Assembly (NCBI RefSeq): GCF_018614775.1
Contig: NZ_JAGGOF010000030.1
Coordinates: 1 to 36,208, forward strand
Length of the DNA: 36,208 bases
DNA from: Pseudomonas fluorescens
Lineage (GTDB): Bacteria; Pseudomonadota; Gammaproteobacteria; Pseudomonadales; Pseudomonadaceae
Direction of reading: 5' to 3'
Shown in pieces: positions 9,059-15,522 of the stretch (its first letter is position 1; each line of letters begins with the position of its first letter). Both the position numbers and the translations under genes were made by a program. The notes under the pieces are model-generated. The model made no database searches, was not told where the DNA came from, and worked only from the letters and a program-made list of their open reading frames with translations.

Positions 9059-9364
9059 TCAGGACTTGGCTTTGAAGGCTTCAAGCTGACCGAAGCCGGT
9101 CGGCGAAGTCTTGCTCATGGTGGTCATGCAAGTGCCTTTCGGGACGAGTTTCCAGGCGTTGCCCTGATAGTCCATCTTGGCGGTACCGGCACAGGTGGTG
9201 CCCGCGCCGGCGGCGCAGTTGTTTTGTCCTTTCATGGCCACGCCGAAGCATTTCTCCATGTTGTCGTCAGCGGCGTGGGCGGTCGAAACGACGGCGATGC
9301 TCAGTGCAGAACCGAGGGCCAGGATCAGGGCGGAGGCGGACAGGGTGCGGGTGGTAGCAGTCAT
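9059..9364 (-). CDS. DUF2282 bufferin-type RiPP precursor (BufA/GigP-like)
   Basis: A 101-residue secreted precursor. A long Sec-type signal peptide (1-31, ending STAHA before ADD) is followed by a short cysteine-containing domain with Cys39, Cys50, Cys58 and Cys79. The spaced motifs [23 protein letters not shown] and WKLVPKGTC are the DUF2282 pattern. In studied bufferins, the DUF692 enzyme and its DUF2063 partner convert some cysteines of such precursors to thiooxazole-type heterocycles, and the product binds copper. Which cysteines react here is not visible; the two inner ones are my guess. The ATG has GGAG eight bases upstream. It is the first gene of the operon, ahead of the fused maturase. 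Confidence 0.88.
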   Translation of the reverse strand: MTATTRTLSASALILALGSALSIAVVSTAHAADDNMEKCFGVAMKGQNNCAAGAGTTCAGTAKMDYQGNAWKLVPKGTCMTTMSKTSPTGFGQLEAFKAKS

Positions 9365-9391
9365 GATGGTTCTCCAGTTCTTGGGAAGTGA

Positions 9392-9446
9392 ACCGGCGTT
9401 AGCGCCGGTCTGCTGAACTAGAGAGGGAGGGGTGGGATGCGTTACA
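9392..9446 (-). promoter_or_regulatory. Candidate ECF-type promoter and leader hairpin of the bufferin operon
   Basis: On the minus strand a TGTAAC box (9446-9441) is followed after about 17 bases by CTCTCTAG (9425-9418), a layout reminiscent of ECF sigma promoters (AAC-type -35). Between it and the precursor SD lies a perfect hairpin ACCGGCG-TTAG-CGCCGGT (9392-9409, plus-strand reading), 28 bp before the start codon. The hairpin is directly visible; the promoter call is inference, since bufferin and gig operons are often controlled by ECF sigma factors. No sigma gene lies beside this operon. Confidence 0.4.
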
Positions 9447-9481
9447 GCGGGTTCGCAAAATTTTTTCGAACACTGAAATTT

Positions 9482-9576
9482 CTGTGGGAGCCGAGCCTGC
9501 TCGCGATGGCGGCAGGCCAGCCAACAATGTCGTCGACTGGTCTACCGCCATCGCGAGCAAGCTCGGCTCCCACAGG
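9482..9576. repeat. Paired REP element
   Basis: Inverted REP units with about 33-bp arms (CTGTGGGAGCCGAGC start) and two mismatches, enclosing about 30 bp. The right arm ends 3 bp before the livF stop codon at 9579 (minus strand), so the hairpin is the immediate 3' structure of the liv operon transcript. It also separates the liv operon from the bufferin operon promoter. Confidence 0.92.
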
Positions 9577-9578
9577 GT

Positions 9579-10280
9579 TCAACCGCCCAGATACGCCTCG
9601 CGCACCTTCGGATCGGTCAGCAGGGCTTCGCCGGTGCCTTGCATGACCACGCGACCGTTTTCCAACACGTACGCCCGGTCGGCGATTTTCAGCGCCTGGT
9701 TGGCGTTCTGCTCCACCAGGAACACCGTCACGCCATCCTTGCGCAGCTGTTCGATGATGTCGAAGATCTGCTGGATGATGATCGGGGCCAGGCCCAGGGA
9801 CGGCTCGTCGAGCAGCAGCAGCTTGGGCTTGCTCATCAGCGCACGGCCGATGGCGAGCATTTGCTGTTCTCCGCCTGACATGGTGCCGCCGCGTTGGGTA
9901 AAACGCTCTTTCAGGCGTGGGAAAAGGTGCAGGACCTTGTCCATCTGTTCCTGATAGTCGCCCTTGTCGGTGAAGAATCCGCCCATGGCAAGGTTTTCTT
10001 CCACGGTCAGCCGGGCAAACACCCGACGACCTTCCGGCACCACCGCGATGCTCTTGCGCATGATCTGCGAAGAGTCCTGGCCCACCAGTTCCTCGCCCAT
10101 GTAGCGGATGCTGCCGCTGCGGGCCTGAGGCGAACCGCAGAGGGTCATCAGCAGCGTGGACTTGCCGGCGCCGTTGGCGCCGATCAGCGTCACGATCTCA
10201 CCCTGGCGGACATCGACGTTGACGCTGTGCAGGGCCTGGATTTTGCCGTAGAAGGTGGAAACGTTTTCGAACTGCAGCAT
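9579..10280 (-). CDS. livF: Branched-chain amino acid ABC transporter ATPase LivF (BraG)
   Basis: A 233-residue cytoplasmic ATPase that powers leucine/isoleucine/valine uptake with LivG. Walker A is GANGAGKST (34-42), the ABC signature is MSGGEQQM, and Walker B is KLLLLDEPSLGL. Length and sequence are typical of LivF. It starts immediately after the livG stop codon with no intergenic base. It is the last gene of the livHMGF set and ends at a REP hairpin. Confidence 0.96.
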   Translation of the reverse strand: MLQFENVSTFYGKIQALHSVNVDVRQGEIVTLIGANGAGKSTLLMTLCGSPQARSGSIRYMGEELVGQDSSQIMRKSIAVVPEGRRVFARLTVEENLAMGGFFTDKGDYQEQMDKVLHLFPRLKERFTQRGGTMSGGEQQMLAIGRALMSKPKLLLLDEPSLGLAPIIIQQIFDIIEQLRKDGVTVFLVEQNANQALKIADRAYVLENGRVVMQGTGEALLTDPKVREAYLGG

Positions 10281-11048
10281 TTACGCTTCCCCCAGGTAGG
10301 CTTTGATCACTTCAGGATTGTCGCGGATCTGTTCCGGCGTGCCGTCGGCCAGGGGGGTTCCCTGGTTGATCACGACGATGTGGTCGGAGATGCTCATGAC
10401 CAGTTTCATGTCGTGTTCGATCAGCAGCACGGTGACGTTGTGCTCCTCACGCAGCATGCTGATCAGCGCCTTCAGGTCTTCGGTTTCCTTGGGGTTCAGG
10501 CCGGCGGCCGGTTCGTCGAGCATGAGGATCCGCGGACGAGTCATCATGCAACGGGCGATTTCCAGGCGCCGTTGCTGACCGTAGGCCAGGGTCCCGGCGG
10601 TGCGGTTGGCGAACTCCTTGAGGTTGACCTTCTCCAGCCAGTACTCGGCGTACTCCATGGCTTCGCGCTCGCTCTTGCGGAACGACGGGGTCTTGAACAG
10701 GCCGGCAAAGAAGTTGGTGTTCAGGTGACGGTGCTGGGCAATCAACAGGTTCTCGATCGCCGTCATGTCCTTGAACAGCCGCACGTTCTGGAAGGTGCGC
10801 ACCACGCCCTTGAGGGCGATCTTGTGCCCCGGCAGGCCCTGGATCGGCTCGCCGTCCAGCAGGATGCTGCCGCCGGTGGGCTGGTAGAAGCCGGTCAGGC
10901 AGTTGAACACGGTGGTCTTGCCCGCGCCGTTGGGCCCGATCAACGCAACCACTTGTTTCTCTTTCACGGTCAGGGCCACGCCATTGACCGCCAGCAAGCC
11001 GCCGAAGCGCATGCTCAGGTTTTCGACTTTCAGGATCTCGCGGCTCAT
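10281..11048 (-). CDS. livG: Branched-chain amino acid ABC transporter ATPase LivG (BraF)
   Basis: A 255-residue ATPase, partner of LivF. Walker A is GPNGAGKT (38-45), Walker B is [14 protein letters not shown], and the signature is [15 protein letters not shown]. The YGQQ replaces the canonical SGGQ, as is usual in LivG. The open frame continues upstream to 11429 inside livM, but the true start is the ATG at 11048: it gives the family N-terminus [17 protein letters not shown] and overlaps the livM stop by 4 bp. Confidence 0.96.
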   Translation of the reverse strand: MSREILKVENLSMRFGGLLAVNGVALTVKEKQVVALIGPNGAGKTTVFNCLTGFYQPTGGSILLDGEPIQGLPGHKIALKGVVRTFQNVRLFKDMTAIENLLIAQHRHLNTNFFAGLFKTPSFRKSEREAMEYAEYWLEKVNLKEFANRTAGTLAYGQQRRLEIARCMMTRPRILMLDEPAAGLNPKETEDLKALISMLREEHNVTVLLIEHDMKLVMSISDHIVVINQGTPLADGTPEQIRDNPEVIKAYLGEA

Positions 11049-12301
11049 TTGCGCAGCTCCATGTGCGGACGTTGCATAGGCAGCAGGCCTTGAGGACGCC
11101 AGATCATCATCAGCACCATCAGGGCGCCGAACATCAACATGCGGTATTCGCTGAATTCGCGCATCATTTCGGGCAGCAGGATCATCACGACAGCGGCCAG
11201 GATGACGCCCAACTGCGACCCCATCCCACCCAGTACCACGATGGCGAGAATGATCGCCGACTCGATGAAGGTGAAGGACTCCGGCGTCACCAGGCCCTGG
11301 CGAGCGGCGAAGAAGCTGCCGGCAAAACCGGCGAACGCGGCGCCAAGGGTGAAGGCCGAGAGCTTGATCACGGTCGGGTTGAGACCCAGGGCGCGGCAGG
11401 CAATCTCGTCTTCGCGCAGCGCTTCCCACGCGCGGCCGATCGGCATGCGCAGCAGGCGGTTGATCACGAACAGCGCGGCCAGGGCCAGCAACAAGGCAAC
11501 CAGGTAGAGGAAAATCACCTTGTTGATCGAGTTGTATTCCAGGCCGAAGTACTCGTGGAAGGTCTGCAGGCCTTCGGCGGCTTTACGTTCGAAGGTGAGG
11601 CCGAAGAACGTCGGCTTCTCGATGTTGCTGATGCCGTTCGGACCGCCGGTGATGTCGGTCAGGTTGCGCAGGAACAGACGGATGATCTCGCCGAAACCCA
11701 GGGTCACGATTGCCAGGTAGTCACCGCGCAGGCGCAGCACCGGGAAGCCCAGCAGGAAACCGAAGGTGGCAGCCATCATCCCGGCGATCGGCAGGCAGAT
11801 CCAGAAGCTCAGGCCATAGTAATGGGACAGCAGGGCATAGCTGTAGGCGCCGACGGCGTAGAAACCGACATAACCCAGGTCGAGCAAGCCGGCCAGGCCG
11901 ACCACGATGTTCAGGCCCAGGCCGAGCATCACGTAGATCAGGATCAGAGTGGCGATGTCTACTGCACCGCGGGAACCGAAGAACGGCCACACCAGCGCCG
12001 CGACGATCAGGGCCAGGATGATCCAGCGCTGGGTGGTCGGCAGGGTCAGGAAGTGGCTGGCCTTGGCCGGGATCAGCGGCAGGCCCGGCGACGACTTCCA
12101 GGCCGCGCTGATCCGGGTGCTGAACAGCACGCGCAGGAACATCAACAACGAACACACGGCGATGGTCATCAGGGTGGTCGGGCTGGTGCCGTGCACTTCC
12201 AGGTTGATGCCGACGATGGACAGTTTGAGACCGAGTACCGGGTAGGCCACGGCCCAGACCAGCAGGGCGCTGAAGAGCGCCGATTTGAGATGCCTAGTCA
12301 T
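11045..12301 (-). CDS. livM: Branched-chain amino acid ABC transporter permease LivM (BraE)
   Basis: A 418-residue inner-membrane permease with about ten hydrophobic segments. Family landmarks are [36 protein letters not shown] and the cytoplasmic [18 protein letters not shown] coupling loop that contacts the ATPases. The length matches the long LivM form, whose N-terminal extra segment precedes the conserved core. It overlaps livH upstream (4 bp) and livG downstream (4 bp), so the operon is translationally coupled. Confidence 0.95.
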   Translation of the reverse strand: MTRHLKSALFSALLVWAVAYPVLGLKLSIVGINLEVHGTSPTTLMTIAVCSLLMFLRVLFSTRISAAWKSSPGLPLIPAKASHFLTLPTTQRWIILALIVAALVWPFFGSRGAVDIATLILIYVMLGLGLNIVVGLAGLLDLGYVGFYAVGAYSYALLSHYYGLSFWICLPIAGMMAATFGFLLGFPVLRLRGDYLAIVTLGFGEIIRLFLRNLTDITGGPNGISNIEKPTFFGLTFERKAAEGLQTFHEYFGLEYNSINKVIFLYLVALLLALAALFVINRLLRMPIGRAWEALREDEIACRALGLNPTVIKLSAFTLGAAFAGFAGSFFAARQGLVTPESFTFIESAIILAIVVLGGMGSQLGVILAAVVMILLPEMMREFSEYRMLMFGALMVLMMIWRPQGLLPMQRPHMELRK

Positions 12302-13221
12302 ACTTTTTCAACCTCCGGGCGGCCCAGGATGCCGGTCGGCCGGAATAACAGAACCAGGACCAACAAGCCGAATGCCACGACGTCTTTGTACTGGTCGCCG
12401 AAGATGTCGGCACCAAAGGCTTCCGCTACGCCCAGCACCAGCCCGCCGAGCATGGCGCCGGGGATGCTGCCGATGCCGCCCAGTACCGCGGCGGTGAAGG
12501 CCTTGAGGCCGACGAGGAAACCGGCGTTGGGGTTGATCACACCGTATTGCATGCTCAACAGCACCGCCGCGACGGCCGCCAGGGCCGCGCCGATGACGAA
12601 GGTCAGGGCGATGATGTTGTTGGTGTTGATGCCCAGCAGGTTGGCCATCTTGATGTCTTCGGCACAGGCGCGGCAGGCGCGGCCCAGGCGGGAGCGGGAG
12701 ATGAACAGCGTGAGGCCGAGCATGGCGAGCAGGGTCACCACGAACACCACGATTTGCATGTAGGAAATCAGCACTTCATGTGCGCCACCTGGCCCGATGG
12801 AAAAGTTGCCCGGAATCAGGTTGGGGATGGATTTGTCCTTGGAGTCTTGCGAGAGCAGAACCGTGTTCTGCAGGAAGATCGACATGCCGATGGCAGAGAT
12901 CAGCGGGATCAGACGGTTGCTGCCGCGCAGGGGGCGGTAGGCAATTCGCTCGATGCTGTAGCCGTAGGCACTGGTGACCACGATGCTCGCGAGGAAAGCC
13001 GCGGTCATCAACAGCGGGACACTGTCGAGTCCCATCATGGTCAGCCCGGCGATGGCGATGAACGCCACATAGGAGCCGATCATGTACACCTCGCCGTGGG
13101 CGAAGTTGATCATTCCAATGATGCCGTAGACCATCGTATAGCCGATGGCGATCAGGGCATACGTGCTGCCAACGGTCAGGCCGTTAACCAGCTGCTGGAA
13201 GAAGTGATAGATGTCAGGCAT
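12298..13221 (-). CDS. livH: Branched-chain amino acid ABC transporter permease LivH (BraD)
   Basis: A 307-residue permease with about eight hydrophobic segments. Family hallmarks are [20 protein letters not shown] at the N-terminus, [14 protein letters not shown], and the coupling loop [20 protein letters not shown]. The ATG has TAGGAG nine bases upstream. It is the first permease gene, 229 bp downstream of braC, with a terminator between them that probably lets only part of the transcription through. Confidence 0.95.
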   Translation of the reverse strand: MPDIYHFFQQLVNGLTVGSTYALIAIGYTMVYGIIGMINFAHGEVYMIGSYVAFIAIAGLTMMGLDSVPLLMTAAFLASIVVTSAYGYSIERIAYRPLRGSNRLIPLISAIGMSIFLQNTVLLSQDSKDKSIPNLIPGNFSIGPGGAHEVLISYMQIVVFVVTLLAMLGLTLFISRSRLGRACRACAEDIKMANLLGINTNNIIALTFVIGAALAAVAAVLLSMQYGVINPNAGFLVGLKAFTAAVLGGIGSIPGAMLGGLVLGVAEAFGADIFGDQYKDVVAFGLLVLVLLFRPTGILGRPEVEKV

Positions 13222-13399
13222 TACAGCGCTCCTAAAAACCTGATACGCATTTCACTGGTGGAGTCATTTTCCCGCCCGGCCCCGTGGATCTGCATCCACT
13301 TCGAGCACGAGGTTGGCCAGCGAACCGCTGATGACGGTTTTGAGATTTTCAGGTGGGGAGACTGGCGGATCACGCCAGCGCGGCCCAATACGTTCAAAA

Positions 13400-13427
13400 C
13401 AAAGCCCACGGCACGCCGTGGGCTTTG
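13400..13427 (-). terminator. Rho-independent terminator/attenuator after braC
   Basis: A perfect 13-bp stem (13400-13412 with 13415-13427) has a minimal loop and is followed on the minus strand by TTTTG. It lies 23 bp beyond the braC stop and before livH. In this operon type a partial terminator lets the binding protein be made in excess over the membrane components. Confidence 0.88.
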
Positions 13428-13450
13428 TTGGCAGTCAGTCAGGCCAGGCC

Positions 13451-14578
13451 TTACTGAGGCGAAGCTTCGGTTTTAGGCTTGCCGAAATGCCACTCGTAGA
13501 CCACGAACTTGAAGTCTTTCAGGTCGCCCTTGGCGTCGAAGCTCAGGTCGCCGGTCGGGGTCTTGAAAGTGCCGGCGTGGATGGCTTCAGCCACTTTGGC
13601 CGCGTCTTCGCTCTTGGCAGCGGTGATGGCCTGGGCGATCACCTGAACAGCCGAGTAGGACGGGAACACGAACGGACCGCTCGGGTCTTCTTTCTTGGCC
13701 TTGAAGGCGTCAGCCAGGGCGACGTTGGCAGGATCCTGATCGAAGGACTTCGGCAGGGTGACCAGCAGGCCTTCGGAAGATTCCTTGGCGATCTGCGAGA
13801 TGGAGTCGTTGCCCACGCCTTCCGGCCCCATGAACTTGGCTTTCAGGCCTTTTTCCTGGGATTGACGCAGGATCAGGCCCAGCTCCGGGTGGTAGCCGCC
13901 GTAGTAGACGAAGTCGACGTTGGCTTGCTTGAGCTTGGCAATCAGCGAGGAGAAGTCTTTGTCGCCGGCGTTCACGCCTTCGAAGACGGCCACTTTCACG
14001 CCTTTGGCTTCGAGGGTTTTCTTCACGGCGCTGGCGATGCCTTCGCCGTACTGCTGCTTGTCGTGCAGGACCGCAACGATCTTCGGCTTGACGTGGTCGG
14101 CGATGTAGTTGCCGGCCGCAGGACCCTGGGCGCTGTCCAGGCCGATGGTGCGGAAGATCATCTTGTAGCCGCGAGCGGTGATGTCCGGGCTGGTGGCAGC
14201 CGGGGTGATCATGACGACGCCTTCGTCTTCATAGATGTCCGAAGCCGGCTGGGTGGAGCTGGAGCACAGGTGGCCAACCACGAACTTGACGCCGTCGTTG
14301 ACGACCTTGTTCGCGACGGCAACGGCTTGTTTCGGATCGCAGGCGTCATCGTATTCAACGGCGACGAGCTGCTTGCCGTTCACGCCGCCCTTGGCGTTGA
14401 TCTGCTCGATGGCCATTTTGGAACCACTGAACTGCATGTCGCCGTATTGGGCTACAGGGCCGGTTTTCGGGCCGGCGATGCCGATCTTGATGGTGTCGGC
14501 GGCAAACGAATGGCTGGCAACCCCGGCCAGAACCATAGCGGCAAACAGTTTGGAAATCTGCTTAGTAGCCTTAGTCAT
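13451..14578 (-). CDS. braC: Branched-chain amino acid ABC transporter substrate-binding protein (BraC/LivK)
   Basis: A 375-residue periplasmic binding protein for branched-chain amino acids. The signal peptide is residues 1-26 (cut after SHSFA). The mature protein begins ADTIKIGIAGPKTGPVAQYG, the standard LIV-binding start, and has the conserved cysteine pair in YDDACDPKQ and GHLCSSST. The ATG has GGAG close upstream. It leads the braC-livHMGF cluster. The next gene upstream (14919) is divergent, so the promoter lies in the 340-bp gap. Confidence 0.95.
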   Translation of the reverse strand: MTKATKQISKLFAAMVLAGVASHSFAADTIKIGIAGPKTGPVAQYGDMQFSGSKMAIEQINAKGGVNGKQLVAVEYDDACDPKQAVAVANKVVNDGVKFVVGHLCSSSTQPASDIYEDEGVVMITPAATSPDITARGYKMIFRTIGLDSAQGPAAGNYIADHVKPKIVAVLHDKQQYGEGIASAVKKTLEAKGVKVAVFEGVNAGDKDFSSLIAKLKQANVDFVYYGGYHPELGLILRQSQEKGLKAKFMGPEGVGNDSISQIAKESSEGLLVTLPKSFDQDPANVALADAFKAKKEDPSGPFVFPSYSAVQVIAQAITAAKSEDAAKVAEAIHAGTFKTPTGDLSFDAKGDLKDFKFVVYEWHFGKPKTEASPQ

Positions 14579-14918
14579 AGTGCTCCACTCATGCTGTTGT
14601 AGTTTTTATAGTCCTGGCGCCGTAGCAGCAGAACCGGGTCAGATATCTTGGATACCCTCGCGGAAAATGCCCCCGGCAACTGTACCGGTACAGTGTAGAG
14701 CGCCGATTGTTGGCAAGGGAAGCTGGCGCTTGGGGGCAAAAGCTGAGGGTGTCGCTTTATTGAAAGAAAAAGACAGAATAGCGGCGGGGATTGTCCGGTC
14801 AAATCGGCAATCCCTGGCGCTGCTGCACTTTTTCAATCGGTACTTCAATTGCTACCGGGTTTTTCTGCCGGACCACCGACGTTATCATTCGCGCCGATTT
14901 CTTTTCCGGACAGCTCCC
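14579..14918. promoter_or_regulatory. Divergent braC/DUF2288 intergenic region with a 16-bp palindrome
   Basis: This 340-bp gene-free interval must hold the braC promoter (minus) and the DUF2288 promoter (plus). It has a perfect 16-bp palindrome ACTGTACCGGTACAGT at 14679-14694, about 100 bp upstream of braC, which looks like a dimeric regulator's operator. No named regulator consensus fits well. A weaker inverted repeat GGATTG/CAATCC lies near 14788-14815. No open frame with coding character is seen. Confidence 0.45.
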
Positions 14919-15224
14919 ATGAATGAAGAACCTAGCACCCTCTATGCCAAGCTGCTTGGTGAAACCGCATCCATTACCTGGAAGGAGCTGGAGCCGTTCT
15001 TCGCCAAGGGTGCCCTGTTATGGGTCGACCCAGCACTGGATTTGATCGCTGCAGCCGAGGCCGTGGCCCAGGACGAAGGCGAGAAAGTCGCCGCCTGGCT
15101 GGGCGCCGGGCAGCTTGCCAAACTGTCTGAATCGCGGGCGCTGGATTTTCTGGAGCGCGATCCACAGCTCTGGGCGGTGGTGGTTTCGCCCTGGATATTG
15201 ACCCAGGAAAGGGCGTCGAATTGA
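14919..15224 (+). CDS. DUF2288 family protein
   Basis: A 101-residue soluble acidic protein of unknown function (SITWKELEPFFAKGALLWVD, then LDLIAAAEAVAQDE and SPWILTQE), which I recognise as DUF2288. Residues 1-70 look helical. A much longer frame is open from 14235, but it runs through the opposite-strand braC gene; the real start is the ATG at 14919, where the family sequence MNEEPSTLYAKLLGE begins. The SD is weak. No functional link to its neighbours is visible. Confidence 0.78.
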   Translation: MNEEPSTLYAKLLGETASITWKELEPFFAKGALLWVDPALDLIAAAEAVAQDEGEKVAAWLGAGQLAKLSESRALDFLERDPQLWAVVVSPWILTQERASN

Positions 15225-15259
15225 TCGGTGCACCAACTTGGACCCTGGTCTCGGCTGGA

Positions 15260-15380
15260 CAAAAGTGTGTAGGTGAGTAGCGTGATGGCATCCTGCCGTG
15301 GTGAAACGCCACAGGGCAGGGTGACGTATACGTAACGGGAACAGTTTATTGAGCAGCCTTTGGGCTGCTTAATTGTTTCT
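15260..15380 (+). ncRNA. Candidate small RNA or structured 3' UTR
   Basis: After the DUF2288 stop, three structures follow in about 80 bp. The first is a hairpin CCTGCCGTGG/CCAC-AG-GGCAGG (15292-15320), the second the palindrome ACGTATACGT (15324-15333), and the third a terminator-like stem AGCAGCC/GGCTGCT (15352-15369) followed by TAATTGTTTCT. This is the architecture of a short Hfq-type sRNA or a structured mRNA end. I do not recognise it as a named Pseudomonas sRNA. The strand is inferred from the T-rich tail. Confidence 0.35.
15352..15380 (+). terminator. Terminator-like stem-loop
   Basis: Seven-bp stem AGCAGCC/GGCTGCT with a TTTG loop and a weak T-rich tail. It ends either the DUF2288 mRNA or the candidate small RNA. 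Confidence 0.55.
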
Positions 15381-15411
15381 GGATGTTGTTTGGGTGGCCG
15401 GATTCAGGACC

Positions 15412-15500
15412 GCTATCGCGAGCAGGCTCGCTCCCACAGGGGACCGCATCCATCCAGCAGGATGCAGTTCAATGTGGGAGCGGGCTTGCTCGCGATTGGG
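15412..15500. repeat. REP pair in the opposite (tail-out) arrangement
   Basis: GCTATCGCGAGCAGGCTCGC at 15412-15431, continuing TCCCACAGG, is followed about 33 bp later by TGTGGGAGCGGGCTTGCTCG (from 15474). The two units are inverted relative to each other but in the reverse order of the other pairs in this window, so the GTGGGAG ends face inward. It lies downstream of the tubulin-like gene (minus, stop at 15523). Confidence 0.85.
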
Positions 15501-15522
15501 GCGACGCGGTGCTATGCCTGGC

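Noticed and set aside
11063..12763. 566-codon plus-strand open frame over livM/livH
   Set aside because: Antisense to two well-supported permease genes; low-complexity Gln/His/Asp composition.
14679..14694. LexA (SOS) box
   Set aside because: The palindrome has CTG-N8-CAG, while LexA sites need CTG-N10-CAG.
14235..14918. Long N-terminal extension of the DUF2288 frame
   Set aside because: It is antisense to braC; family similarity begins only at 14919.
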